The notes beneath the pieces are model-generated. The model was not told the origin of the DNA. It saw only the letters and a program-made list of their open reading frames with translations, and ran no database searches. A stretch of DNA of 64,000 nt, from the NCBI GenBank assembly GCA_963676415.1, contig OY781097.1:2604001-2668000 (forward strand), read 5' to 3'. Shown one piece after another: positions 17,988 to 26,058 of this stretch; position 1 is the first letter of the stretch; every line of letters begins with the position of its first letter. The stretch is from G963662905 sp963676415 (GTDB lineage Bacteria > Bacteroidota > Bacteroidia > Bacteroidales > WRLA01). The position numbers were made by a program, and so were the translations under genes.

Positions 17988-18734
17988 ATGTATAAATTAG
18001 TATTGTTACGACATGGTGAAAGCGTTTGGAACAAAGAAAACCGCTTCACCGGATGGACAGACGTAGGTTTGTCTGAGAAGGGTGTGGAAGAAGCTAAGGA
18101 AGCAGGCCGTCTGCTGAAAGAAGAAGGATATGAGTTTTCCCTGGCATATACATCTTTCCTAAAAAGGGCCATTAAAACTTTGTGGTTGTGCCTTGAGGAA
18201 ATGGACCAGATGTGGATCCCGGTTTATAAAAGCTGGCGTCTGAACGAAAAGCATTATGGTATGCTGCAAGGCTTGAACAAAGCAGAAACAGCAAAAAAAT
18301 ATGGCGACGAGCAGGTTTTAATCTGGCGCCGTAGCTACAGCACGCCACCATCGCCTCTGGAAGCCGATGACGAGCGCAGCCCGCGTATCGACCCGCGCTA
18401 CAAAAATCTTCCCGCCGAAGATGTGCCGCTTACCGAAGCACTGCAGGATACTGTAGCCCGAATCGTTCCTTATTGGGAAAGCGATATTTCGCAATCGCTT
18501 AAAGATAATGGCCAGGTGTTGGTAGCAGCACACGGCAACAGTCTTCGTGGAATCGTGAAGTACCTCAAAAACATGAGCGAAGAGGAAATCCTGAAGTTTA
18601 ATATCCCAACAGGAATTCCTTATGTTTTTGAGTTTGATGATGATATGAAACTCCAAAAAGATTATTTCCTAGGCGATCCCGAAACCGTTAAGAAATTAAT
18701 GGAACAGGTTGCAAACCAAGGAAAAGCAAAATAA
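17988..18734 (+). CDS. gpmA: 2,3-bisphosphoglycerate-dependent phosphoglycerate mutase
   Basis: 248 residues, the normal length for dPGM. Interconverts 3- and 2-phosphoglycerate in glycolysis and gluconeogenesis in the cytoplasm. The phospho-His is His9 in LLRHGES; other family blocks are NRFTGWTDVGLSEKG, RLNEKHYGMLQGLNKAE, ERSPRIDPRYKNL (near TPPSPLEADD), and VLVAAHGNSLRGIVKYL with the second catalytic His. No defects are seen. It stands first in a loose three-gene plus-strand group with the phosphatase and K+ channel genes. Confidence 0.97.
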   Translation: MYKLVLLRHGESVWNKENRFTGWTDVGLSEKGVEEAKEAGRLLKEEGYEFSLAYTSFLKRAIKTLWLCLEEMDQMWIPVYKSWRLNEKHYGMLQGLNKAETAKKYGDEQVLIWRRSYSTPPSPLEADDERSPRIDPRYKNLPAEDVPLTEALQDTVARIVPYWESDISQSLKDNGQVLVAAHGNSLRGIVKYLKNMSEEEILKFNIPTGIPYVFEFDDDMKLQKDYFLGDPETVKKLMEQVANQGKAK

Positions 18735-18794
18735 TAATTCAATCCAAATTGGTAGTGCCACAACACATTTTGGCGCTGCCATTTTTTTATTCCT

Positions 18795-19505
18795 ATGCGC
18801 TGGATCATCCCCGATATACATGGCTGTTTTCAGAGCCTTCGGGCTTTATTGGAGGAGCAGATTCGTCCATCGAAAGGTGATGCACTGTTTTTTCTGGGCG
18901 ATTATATTGATCGTGGGCCGGCATCACGGCAGGTGATTGAATATCTGATGAAAATGCAATCGGATGGTTATCAGCTTCGCCTGTTGAAAGGAAACCATGA
19001 GGAGTTTTGCCTGATGATGCACAGACAGCAAAAAGCGCAAAAATGGTATCAGCGACTGGCACCGTCATCGCAAATATGGCACAATTGGATGAAACAAGGC
19101 GGGGACAAAACACTCAATAGTTATGGCGTAAAACGGGCTGATCAAATTCCGGCAGAACATATTGAGTGGATGGCACGATTGGAAAATTTTATCGAACTTG
19201 AAGATTTTATTTTAGTGCATGCCGGTTTTAATTTTGCTGCCGAAAATATTTTTACCGACCAAAAATCCATGCTCTGGATCCGTGAGTTTGTGGTAGAACC
19301 GGAAAAGTGCAGCAATAAAAAAATCATCCACGGCCATGTGCCGGTCAGTATGCAAACCATCCGCTTTAATCTGGCCAACGACAGCTATGCCAGCATCGAC
19401 CTCGATAATGGCGTTTACAAACAAGATCAGGAGGGATATGGAAATTTAGTTGCATTTAATCCTGATACTAAAGCATTTTTGGTGCAACAAAACCGGGACT
19501 TCTGA
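18795..19505 (+). CDS. Calcineurin-like metallophosphatase (PrpA/ApaH type)
   Basis: 236 residues, cytoplasmic. The binuclear-metal motifs are in order: PDIHG (residues 6-10), GDYIDRG (about 35), GNHEEF (about 66) and VHAGFNF plus HGHVP further on. This is the layout of bacterial PPP-type serine/threonine phosphatases and Ap4A hydrolases. Substrate cannot be decided from sequence. It follows gpmA by 60 bases and precedes the channel gene by 14, so it is probably co-transcribed with the channel. Confidence 0.9.
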   Translation: MRWIIPDIHGCFQSLRALLEEQIRPSKGDALFFLGDYIDRGPASRQVIEYLMKMQSDGYQLRLLKGNHEEFCLMMHRQQKAQKWYQRLAPSSQIWHNWMKQGGDKTLNSYGVKRADQIPAEHIEWMARLENFIELEDFILVHAGFNFAAENIFTDQKSMLWIREFVVEPEKCSNKKIIHGHVPVSMQTIRFNLANDSYASIDLDNGVYKQDQEGYGNLVAFNPDTKAFLVQQNRDF

Positions 19506-19519
19506 CGTAGAAGCCTTCT

Positions 19520-20584
19520 ATGAAACCGCATTTTCTCCGATCTTTAATTGAAAAAAAAGTCTATATCCTGGCTGTGGCCATTCCGCTGCTGCTTATGACC
19601 ACTTTGCTGCTTTTTGAGCAAAATGCCGGTGGCTCAAGCATCCATAGTCCGCTGGATGCTTTGTGGTATTTTGTTGTTACTTTGTCCACAGTAGGTTATG
19701 GAGATATGACGCCGGTAACAACAGGCGGGAAAATAATCGGTTTTATTCTGGTACTGAGCAGTTTTGGACTGCTGGGCTACTGGATTGGTAATGTAACCTC
19801 CAACATCAACGAATATATGGAAAAGAAAAAGCTGGGATTTCTTGGAACAAAAATGGAAAATCATACCGTAATAATCGGTTGGGGCGATTTTGGGCATATG
19901 GTTGCTGATCAAATTGTTAAAGCCGGGAATGAGCTGGCGGTAATTACCAATCAAAAAGAACAGGTTGATGTAATCCGGTCGTCCTTTGATGGTAAAAATG
20001 TTTTTGTGCTTTATACTGAATACAATATTTTGGATAACCTGAAGAAAGCCAATGTAGCAGAAGCCAGTTCGGTTTTCCTGAACTTTGACGACGATACCGA
20101 AGCCCTGGTTTACTTTATTAATTTGCGCAGGCAGTTTCCAAAACCGAAGTATGTGGTTTCGGTGAATAATTCCGCTTTGAAACAGACATTCATCACGGCA
20201 GGCGTAACTTTTGCGGTTTCAAAAAATGAGATAGCTTCAAAACTGGTGGCCAGTTATATTTTTGAGCCCGATGTGGCTTATATCACCGAAGATTTGATGT
20301 CAACCGCAATAAATGAGTTTGATTATGATATCCTGGAATACAAAGTCGTGGATGAAAACCCTTTTATAGGAAAAAGCTACCTCGATGTTTTTGTAGAGCT
20401 GAAACGCGATTTCAATTCCGTTGTGATTGGCATCAGCCGCTGCAAAGACGGTCATTATCAATTGCTTTACAATCCTAAGCGCAGCCTGAAAATCAATGTG
20501 GACGACTATATGATTATTATTGCCAATGGGCTGGGAAAGAAAAAGATAGAAAAAGTTTTTAAAGTAGGAGAGGGGCGGTTTTAA
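19520..20584 (+). CDS. Potassium channel with RCK (TrkA-N/TrkA-C) domains
   Basis: 354 residues. A first membrane helix (YILAVAIPLLLMTTLLLF), a pore loop with selectivity filter TVGYGD (57-62), and a second helix (IIGFILVLSSFGLLGYW) form a two-helix pore. This is followed by a TrkA-N Rossmann domain (VIIGWGDFGHMVADQ; NAD/ATP site) and a TrkA-C domain (about 260-350, VVDENPFIGKSYLDVF). A ligand-gated K+ channel of the MthK/YugO type in the inner membrane, acting as a tetramer. No truncation. Confidence 0.93.
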   Translation: MKPHFLRSLIEKKVYILAVAIPLLLMTTLLLFEQNAGGSSIHSPLDALWYFVVTLSTVGYGDMTPVTTGGKIIGFILVLSSFGLLGYWIGNVTSNINEYMEKKKLGFLGTKMENHTVIIGWGDFGHMVADQIVKAGNELAVITNQKEQVDVIRSSFDGKNVFVLYTEYNILDNLKKANVAEASSVFLNFDDDTEALVYFINLRRQFPKPKYVVSVNNSALKQTFITAGVTFAVSKNEIASKLVASYIFEPDVAYITEDLMSTAINEFDYDILEYKVVDENPFIGKSYLDVFVELKRDFNSVVIGISRCKDGHYQLLYNPKRSLKINVDDYMIIIANGLGKKKIEKVFKVGEGRF

Positions 20585-20644
20585 TTGTCCGGTTTTACAT
20601 ATTGGATAATAGTTGATCCTTATGGGGAAAAGAATTTTGTTCTT

Positions 20645-20745
20645 TAATTAGTTTCCGTCCATAATGTCGCGAGATTGCTCTATAAAGTTCAAATTCAGGA
20701 CGCTACAAACCGCAGAAGTTGGACTTTATAGGCGGACACTAATTA
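20645..20745. repeat. 101-bp element with TTAGTGCC-type inverted ends
   Basis: TAATTAGTTTCCGTCC (20645-20660) is inverted as GGCGGACACTAATTA (20731-20745), and the inner CTATAAAGTTCAA pairs with TTGGACTTTATAG. The two ends resemble the ends of the element at 40522-40627 (TTAGTGCCTGCCCATAATG and TTAGTTCCTATCTATAAAG). It is non-coding, one of a family of small inverted-repeat elements. Confidence 0.6.
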
Positions 20746-20773
20746 GATTACAAAAGTTTCTGACCTATGTTTC

Positions 20774-20992
20774 AAAATCAAACTAATTGATTACTACAAG
20801 CTGAAGTATGGGGCAATTCAGGCTTTTGGTCAAAGGATGTTTATTGAACCCAGTCAAGGAATGAAACTTATTCGGGAATTTTTTGATGAATAGAATAGAT
20901 TTATGAATGATATACCAGAAGAAGCAGCAGACGAAAAACCAATTGAGCAGGATTGGGGGTATTCGGAAAACATCAAGAAAGCTTGGATTTGA
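20774..20992 (+). pseudogene. Decayed coding remnant, not identified
   Basis: One frame reads like a protein of about 72 residues (IDYYKLKYGAIQAFGQRMF ... EEAADEKPIEQDWGYSENI) with an internal TAG at 20891-20893, and no start codon before the stop. The codon pattern and charged C-terminus look like a real gene remnant, but no family is recognised. It directly follows the inverted-repeat element. The rest of the 20585-21104 gap holds that element and a promoter. Confidence 0.3.
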
Positions 20993-21054
20993 GGGTTATT
21001 GGGATAGGCTCGGGACAGTTTTCTGTTTTTGGTATGGTTTTTAGAAAAGTGGTG

Positions 21055-21090
21055 TTTTGTTGATTTTTAGTTCTTTCTGAATTACCTTTG
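21055..21090 (+). promoter_or_regulatory. Promoter of the toxin-antitoxin operon
   Basis: A -7 element TACCTTTG (21083-21090) fits TAnnTTTG, with TTGA (21060-21063) 19 bases upstream in the -33 position. The antitoxin start codon is 14 bases after the -7 box. Confidence 0.6.
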
Positions 21091-21104
21091 TGGAAAAATA
21101 GTAT

Positions 21105-21344
21105 ATGAGTACTGTAGAATTAAAAAAATCGATAATAGATTATCTTTCTTATATCGATGATCCTTCCTTCCTGACTCGAATCAAAGAAGTGCTGGCATCT
21201 AAAGTTAATGGTGTGGAAGTTTATTATTTGTCAGAATTTCAGAAAGAGCGTGTTTATAAAGCCGAGGATGAGTTGGCCTCCGGTTTAACTTTGTCTAATG
21301 ATGATTTGGTGAAAGAAATTGATCAATGGCTGGCAGACAAATAA
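21105..21344 (+). CDS. Antitoxin of a ParE/RelE-type toxin-antitoxin pair
   Basis: 79 residues, mostly helical and charged, with the typical C-terminal tail that wraps the toxin (ASGLTLSNDDLVKEIDQWL). The N-terminal part (MSTVELKKSIIDYLSYIDD) is likely the dimerisation region; no clear ribbon-helix-helix or helix-turn-helix can be assigned by eye. It overlaps the toxin gene by 19 bases, the standard coupled arrangement. Expected to neutralise the toxin and repress its own promoter. Confidence 0.8.
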   Translation: MSTVELKKSIIDYLSYIDDPSFLTRIKEVLASKVNGVEVYYLSEFQKERVYKAEDELASGLTLSNDDLVKEIDQWLADK

Positions 21345-21646
21345 TCTGGACAAATGCGGCCAGGCTTGATCTTTATGTATTGCTCGAATATTATATCAAA
21401 AGAAATCGGTCAGCTGCTTATAGCATCAAGTTAAACAGGAAGATCCAACAAAGCATCAGGAAGCTCTCAAGTTTTCCCGGTATTGGGAAACAGACAGATA
21501 TAATTGGGGTTCGGATATTAATTATTGGATATTTGCAGATAATCTATAAGACAAAGGAAAAAGATATTATTATTTTATTGCTTTGGGACAGTAGGAGAAA
21601 TCCTCATGATTTAGATATTGCCCAAAGCCTGCCTGAATTTGAATAA
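21326..21646 (+). CDS. ParE/RelE-superfamily toxin
   Basis: 106 residues, usual family length. Motifs: IIWTNAARLDLYVLLEYYI (N-terminal strand and helix), SSFPGIGKQTD (family P-x-x-G turn), IGYLQIIYKTKEKDIIILLLWDSRRNP (central strands and C-terminal strand with WD/NP). Such toxins attack gyrase (ParE) or ribosome-bound mRNA (RelE); the 'SRRNP' end is common in the plasmid-stabilisation subgroup, but the target cannot be fixed from sequence. Coupled to the antitoxin gene by overlap. Confidence 0.85.
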   Translation: MAGRQIIWTNAARLDLYVLLEYYIKRNRSAAYSIKLNRKIQQSIRKLSSFPGIGKQTDIIGVRILIIGYLQIIYKTKEKDIIILLLWDSRRNPHDLDIAQSLPEFE

Positions 21647-21653
21647 AAAACAA

Positions 21654-21675
21654 AAGCCCCGGGAGTCCGGGGCTT
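21654..21675. terminator. Bidirectional terminator between the toxin gene and the secreted-protein operon
   Basis: AAGCCCCGG (21654-21662), loop GAGT, CCGGGGCTT (21667-21675). The A-run before it (21645-21655) gives a T-run on the minus strand, so it ends the minus-strand operon 8 bases after its last stop codon. It probably also stops the toxin transcript. Confidence 0.8.
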
Positions 21676-21682
21676 CTTACGC

Positions 21683-22510
21683 CTAAAAACCAAGATAAAG
21701 AACGTTATAGACGCCTGAGGCGTCAAGGTACCCAAATGGAATCTGGGATTTCTTTATAGCATTGTCCATCGACAATTTCATGCTGTCAAAATTATTGTAG
21801 CCTTCGATGTTCCACGAACTGGCTGTTGTATTCGGAACCTGCATCAAAAGGGTATAATACCAGTTTTGGTAAATGCAAATTCCTACCGGAATATAATTCT
21901 GCTGGAGATAGGGTTCGATATCACGTGAAACAGACTGTAAATCAAGCTGCGATTCGATCAGCTGCCATGCCGTAACCTGCGTATTCCCTTTAATCGAAAG
22001 AAAATAAAAGCGGCCGTTTTCATCAGTGGTAATTCCCAGAGGAGTTAGCCCCTGGTTTTGGATAAGGTCCGTAACGCCATTCGTGATAGCCTCAGCTCCC
22101 TCGAAAAAATCAACAGACCATGATTGCATCTGAAAAGCATCTGCTCCCAAGTACATGATTTCCAGGTAACCGTCATAATATTGCAAACCGACCGGAGTCA
22201 CGGTTCCTGACATGTCCTGATTGATTTTTGTAGATAATTCGGGGTCGCTGAGGCTGTAATCACGAAAGAAATAGTCCTGTGTGTCTGAATTTTGCTCCTC
22301 GTGATGCTCCGGCGTATTTTTCGGTGTGTATTTATCTTTGTTGGTATGTGGTACCGGTAATTTTTGCTGATTGGTATTTTCTTTCTTCTCTTTTTTTCTG
22401 AGCAGATCGGATAATCCGCCAAGCCCTTGTGCATGGGTATAAGTCCCTGCCAAAAGCAGGATCATCAACAAAAGATTGAAAGATGTTTTAAAAATTCTTT
22501 TGTTTTTCAT
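21683..22510 (-). CDS. Secreted protein with four short repeats, unknown function
   Basis: 275 residues. Signal peptide MKNKRIFKTSFNLLLMILLLAGTYTHAQ region cut near AQG, then a Gly-rich/charged linker (SDLLRKKEKKENTNQQKLP). From about residue 105 four units of similar shape occur: TVTPVGLQYYDGYLEIMYLG, LTPLGITTDENGRFYFLSI, YIPVGICIYQNWYYTLLM and QIPFGYLDASGVYNVLYLG, each preceded by a helical stretch. This looks like a repeated strand-turn-strand module. Last gene of the operon of secreted PsbP-like-domain proteins. No family recognised; envelope or exported location is inferred from the signal peptide. Confidence 0.75.
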   Translation of the reverse strand: MKNKRIFKTSFNLLLMILLLAGTYTHAQGLGGLSDLLRKKEKKENTNQQKLPVPHTNKDKYTPKNTPEHHEEQNSDTQDYFFRDYSLSDPELSTKINQDMSGTVTPVGLQYYDGYLEIMYLGADAFQMQSWSVDFFEGAEAITNGVTDLIQNQGLTPLGITTDENGRFYFLSIKGNTQVTAWQLIESQLDLQSVSRDIEPYLQQNYIPVGICIYQNWYYTLLMQVPNTTASSWNIEGYNNFDSMKLSMDNAIKKSQIPFGYLDASGVYNVLYLGF

Positions 22511-22522
22511 GGGATATGGGTT

Positions 22523-23545
22523 TTAAATATCATCACCATTAAAATCTTTGGGTGTTGGAAGGAAAAGATCAAATTTTCCTTCGATATCGCGTCCTTTTTG
22601 CTTTACTTTGAAATGTCCTTTTATTCTTCCTCCCATGGTGTATTCCGTAATAACCATTTCACCACTTGCCGGCCCGTTTTCATTCCCTCTAACACTCAGT
22701 CCGTTAACTGTGGATATTTGGCAGGAAACAAGTTCGTTGTTTTCAGTAAGCGGAAAAGTTCCTGTCCCTTTGTGATTCCTGAGATAAGCTTCCAACATCA
22801 GTCTTCCGTTTTCATCAAGGCCGCGGATACAGGTAACCGAATTCCATTTGATGGGATAACTGCCGCTTTTGCTAAAATGATATGTTCCGTTGCGGTCGCT
22901 GCTGCTTATGGTCACGTAATTATTGCTTTTATCGGCGGTATTTTTGTTTGTTGGCGTATTGCTGTTTTTCTTGCCGCCTCCGGAAAGTCCGCCCAAACCG
23001 CCCAAGCCTCCTGTGGGTTTATTATTGTTTTGCGCAGTGGCCTGCGTTATTGCAAATGAGTTTAAAACAGCATCTGCTTCATTTACACGCTTGTCAAACT
23101 GTGCCGTTGGAATTACGGTAAACAGCAGGTATCCAATCTGGTTTTTTACTGCCGAAAAGGTAACAATGGCTATTTCCATCCCGTCCATTGTATTGGTGTA
23201 AACGCCCATAACACCGGGAAGTCCGTTCAGTTCATCTGCACTCAGGGAAAGTTGGTTGGCGCCCTCGCCTTTCAGCCCTTCGTCAAAGAGCTGGGCCATG
23301 GTTTGTGCGTCAATGTCCATACCTGCCTCAAAGCTTCGGATTTGAATCGCTATATTTCCATCTGCACTTGCCAGGTCGGAAATACGGTCGGTACCATCAA
23401 GATATTGGCTTTGCGACCATCCGGAAGGAACATTGATTTTATAATTGTGTTCTGTATCGGTAAGCCATTGCGCCTGAGTAGTCGATATTCCAAAAAGAAA
23501 TATACTGATGATAATTAAGAGACTGATTCTGCTTTCTTGTTTCAT
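22523..23545 (-). CDS. Secreted protein with N-terminal PsbP-like domain and C-terminal beta domain
   Basis: 340 residues. Signal peptide (SLLIIISIFLFGISTTQAQ) is followed by a domain of about 145 residues (YKINVPSGWSQSQYLDGTD ... IGYLLFTVIPTAQFDKR) shared with the two upstream genes, resembling the PsbP/DUF1795 fold in its 'P-x-x-W' strand. A Gly/Asn-rich linker (GGLGGLGGLSGGGKKNSN) leads to a C-terminal domain of about 125 residues (NGTYHFSKSGSYPIKW ... GHFKVKQKGRDIEGKFDLF) like beta-sandwich lipoprotein domains of Bacteroidota. Function unknown. Twelve bases separate it from the next gene, so co-transcription is likely. Confidence 0.75.
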   Translation of the reverse strand: MKQESRISLLIIISIFLFGISTTQAQWLTDTEHNYKINVPSGWSQSQYLDGTDRISDLASADGNIAIQIRSFEAGMDIDAQTMAQLFDEGLKGEGANQLSLSADELNGLPGVMGVYTNTMDGMEIAIVTFSAVKNQIGYLLFTVIPTAQFDKRVNEADAVLNSFAITQATAQNNNKPTGGLGGLGGLSGGGKKNSNTPTNKNTADKSNNYVTISSSDRNGTYHFSKSGSYPIKWNSVTCIRGLDENGRLMLEAYLRNHKGTGTFPLTENNELVSCQISTVNGLSVRGNENGPASGEMVITEYTMGGRIKGHFKVKQKGRDIEGKFDLFLPTPKDFNGDDI

Positions 23546-23553
23546 AATATATT

Positions 23554-24750
23554 TTAATGCGTGTTTTTCCTGAACTTGAATGTTAATCCCATACCTGTAC
23601 TGCGGTAGAGTTCATTGCCTTTGACTTCATAGGTATCCGTTACTCCTCCGCCCTTGTGGGCCAGCCTAAGTGTGTTCCCGTTTAATTTCCATGTGCCGCT
23701 ATTGCCGCCTTCATAGCCGGGAGAATCTTTGGGCTCGTATTTTTCGGTATAAGTTCCGTTTGCATTGATATCGATATAATGGTATCTAACCAACCTCTGT
23801 CCATCCGAACGACTGATGAAATTATACCTTCCGGCAATGCCGCTTTGGTCTCCGCCACCGCCATTATTTTGCTGCGCAACCACAGTAAAAGGGATGCTGC
23901 GCAGGGTTTTGCCGTTCATTTCAAAACGTACTTCATAAGCACCTTCAGGCCAACCATTATTGGGTTTGCTCAAGCTTACAATAGCGATCCCTCCATTGGT
24001 TGTAAAATTGAAAGCATCGCGTGTAATCTCATGATTATGACTGGTATAGATCCAAATGGCATAAAATGTTTCTGATGTCTTGCCCTGATAATGGATCACA
24101 GCATTGATTTCACGGCTATTGGGCGTGAACTGAGTCGTGGGATTTATCGCTTCGGTGGCGTTGTTTGTCTGTTCACAGAGCTCTATCTTATTGATTCTAA
24201 ATGCCTGATTGAAATTTTTCTTACCATCCAGACCCGAAGGGGCCTTTTTCTTTTGAAAACCATCGATAACAAAGGATTGTGTGATTTTGCGTACTTCGTT
24301 TGATTTTTGCTCAAACATCGCCTCCGGGATGATGGCAGTAAGCACATAGCCATAACCGTTTTGTATGGTGAAAAATGAACTCATCCCTACTCTGTTGCCA
24401 TTATAATTGGTTACATAAATGCCCTGCTTGCCGGGAATTCCGTTTGATGAAGTTTTGTCTTTCAGGCTTTCTTTTTGAGTGCCTGCCGGTAGATAGTTTT
24501 GTTCATAAACCTGTGTCAGGAGATCAAGGGTCAGGCCATCCATGGATTTAAACGCGCGCAACTGTATGGCTGCATTTTCATCGGGGCTGTAAAAATCATA
24601 AACCTTATCAGTGCCGTCCAGATAGGATTTTTGGCTCCAGTTGGAGGGTATTTTGATTGAAAATTTATATTGGCTATCACGAAGCTGCCCAAAGACGGAA
24701 GCCGTGATGAATAGTAGAATTAAACTGGTGAATAGGTTTTTTGTTTTCAT
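23554..24750 (-). CDS. Secreted PsbP-like-domain protein with Ig-like and lipocalin-like C-terminal parts
   Basis: 398 residues. Signal peptide, then the shared N-terminal domain (YKFSIKIPSNWSQKSYLDGT ... QNGYGYVLTAIIPEAMFEQ). The middle (about 185-295) is a beta domain ending LSKPNNGWPEGAYEVRFEM, which closely matches the separate lipoprotein encoded at 26059-26481 (LSRPNNGWPAGKYAVDIII). The C-terminus (about 305-398, AGRYNFISRSDG ... GTWKLNGNTLRLAHKGGGV) looks like a small lipocalin-type barrel. N-terminal identity with the neighbouring 24773-25996 product is very high, pointing to recent tandem duplication. Confidence 0.75.
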   Translation of the reverse strand: MKTKNLFTSLILLFITASVFGQLRDSQYKFSIKIPSNWSQKSYLDGTDKVYDFYSPDENAAIQLRAFKSMDGLTLDLLTQVYEQNYLPAGTQKESLKDKTSSNGIPGKQGIYVTNYNGNRVGMSSFFTIQNGYGYVLTAIIPEAMFEQKSNEVRKITQSFVIDGFQKKKAPSGLDGKKNFNQAFRINKIELCEQTNNATEAINPTTQFTPNSREINAVIHYQGKTSETFYAIWIYTSHNHEITRDAFNFTTNGGIAIVSLSKPNNGWPEGAYEVRFEMNGKTLRSIPFTVVAQQNNGGGGDQSGIAGRYNFISRSDGQRLVRYHYIDINANGTYTEKYEPKDSPGYEGGNSGTWKLNGNTLRLAHKGGGVTDTYEVKGNELYRSTGMGLTFKFRKNTH

Positions 24751-24772
24751 AATATTTGATTTTTGGCGAGTC

Positions 24773-25996
24773 TTAGTTTTTAATGCAGCGAACGGAATAT
24801 CCTAAATACTTTTTGGCTTTATATGATCGCTCAGGGTGATCAGTATATTCTCTGAAAGCACGCCGATTGGCCAGGTCGCCCCATGTTGGATTGGGAGTTG
24901 ATGTCCAGAAATATGCTACCCTTCCTTCAAAAGCATACGTAAGGTTATCACGGATTACACCTGAAGGCAAAGCGTTAAATCCAAATTTATCGGTGCCGTT
25001 GGTATTGGGGTCGCCATTGATATGATTTTTTGACCAGCCGCTTTTTGATTTCAAGTGCTTCGCGGCATCTTTGCCACGCTGGGCGTCTTTCTTTTCCCAA
25101 GTAGGATCATCAGGATTTTTAAATTCGGAATCGGCATAGGCTTCCAGAATGCGCCATTCTTTTTCTGTTGGAAGATGCCAGCCTTGCGGACAAATGCCCT
25201 GTGCCCCTTCTTCTTTCGAATAGGCCATCATTTCATTCCAGGTGTACAGGCCGCCATATTTTGCGCACTTGCTTTCATTATAATCAGGGCAGTATTTTTC
25301 TATGATATTGTCGTCTGTAGGATATCCTGGTTGGGCAATCATCTTCCCAACATTAAGGTTTTCGGCCATCCAGCATTGATTGCCTATTTGAACAGTACGG
25401 TAGGTTTGCCCCTGATAATTAATGCTTCCAATCCCCGGGCATCCTGTACTTTGATTATGTGGATTATTGTTAACATGTTTCTTCGTTTCTGCTGGAGCCA
25501 TGCCATCAAGGCGGAATGATTGCGTGATGCTTTTGACTTCTGGTGATTTTTGTTCCATCATGCTAATAGGGATAATGGCTGTTAAGACATAACCAAAGCC
25601 ATTCTGAAGCATAAAAAAGGAGCTCATGCCTACCTTATTTCCCTGATAGTCCATCACATAGATGCCTTGTTTTCCGGGAATGCCATTATTGGATGTGTGG
25701 TCGTGCAAGCTCTCTTTTTGTGTTCCGGCCGGAAGGTAATTTTGCTCATAAACCTGTGTTAGCAGATCCATGTTGAGGCCATCTATGGATTTGAATGCAC
25801 GCAGTTGAACTGCAGCATTTTCATCGGGACTGTAGAAATCATATACTTTATCGGATCCGTCCATATAAGAATTCTGACTCCAGTTTGCCGGAATATCAAT
25901 GCTGAATTTGAATTCACTGTCGTGAAACTGGGCCCGGGACGTATAGCTTCCCAAGAGAAACAGGAGGAGGATGGGGGTTATTGCCAGTGGTTTCAT
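24773..25996 (-). CDS. Secreted PsbP-like-domain protein with C-terminal FISUMP domain
   Basis: 407 residues. Signal peptide (PILLLFLLGSYTSRAQ), the shared N-terminal domain (FKFSIDIPANWSQNSYMDGS), then a Fibrobacter succinogenes major paralogous (FISUMP) domain from about residue 190: YRTVQIGNQCWMAENLNVG, GGLYTWNEMMAY, QGICPQGWHLPTEKEWRILE and YLGYSVRCIKN at the end. FISUMP domains are common in secreted Bacteroidota proteins; their activity is unknown, with a fold related to formylglycine-generating enzyme/C-type lectin suggested for the family. First gene of the four-gene operon; a terminator separates it from 26059-26481. Confidence 0.82.
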   Translation of the reverse strand: MKPLAITPILLLFLLGSYTSRAQFHDSEFKFSIDIPANWSQNSYMDGSDKVYDFYSPDENAAVQLRAFKSIDGLNMDLLTQVYEQNYLPAGTQKESLHDHTSNNGIPGKQGIYVMDYQGNKVGMSSFFMLQNGFGYVLTAIIPISMMEQKSPEVKSITQSFRLDGMAPAETKKHVNNNPHNQSTGCPGIGSINYQGQTYRTVQIGNQCWMAENLNVGKMIAQPGYPTDDNIIEKYCPDYNESKCAKYGGLYTWNEMMAYSKEEGAQGICPQGWHLPTEKEWRILEAYADSEFKNPDDPTWEKKDAQRGKDAAKHLKSKSGWSKNHINGDPNTNGTDKFGFNALPSGVIRDNLTYAFEGRVAYFWTSTPNPTWGDLANRRAFREYTDHPERSYKAKKYLGYSVRCIKN

Positions 25997-26024
25997 AATT
26001 TCGGTCTTTGGTTTAAAAAAGAGG

Positions 26025-26051
26025 GCTCCTGTGTTGGTCAGGCACAGGAGC
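26025..26051 (-). terminator. Intrinsic terminator after the lipoprotein gene
   Basis: Read on the minus strand, GCTCCTGTG pairs with CACAGGAGC and is followed by CCTCTTTTTT. It starts 8 bases after the lipoprotein stop codon and lies upstream of the FISUMP gene, so the two are separate transcripts or only linked by read-through. Confidence 0.82.
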
Positions 26052-26058
26052 GTTGAAT

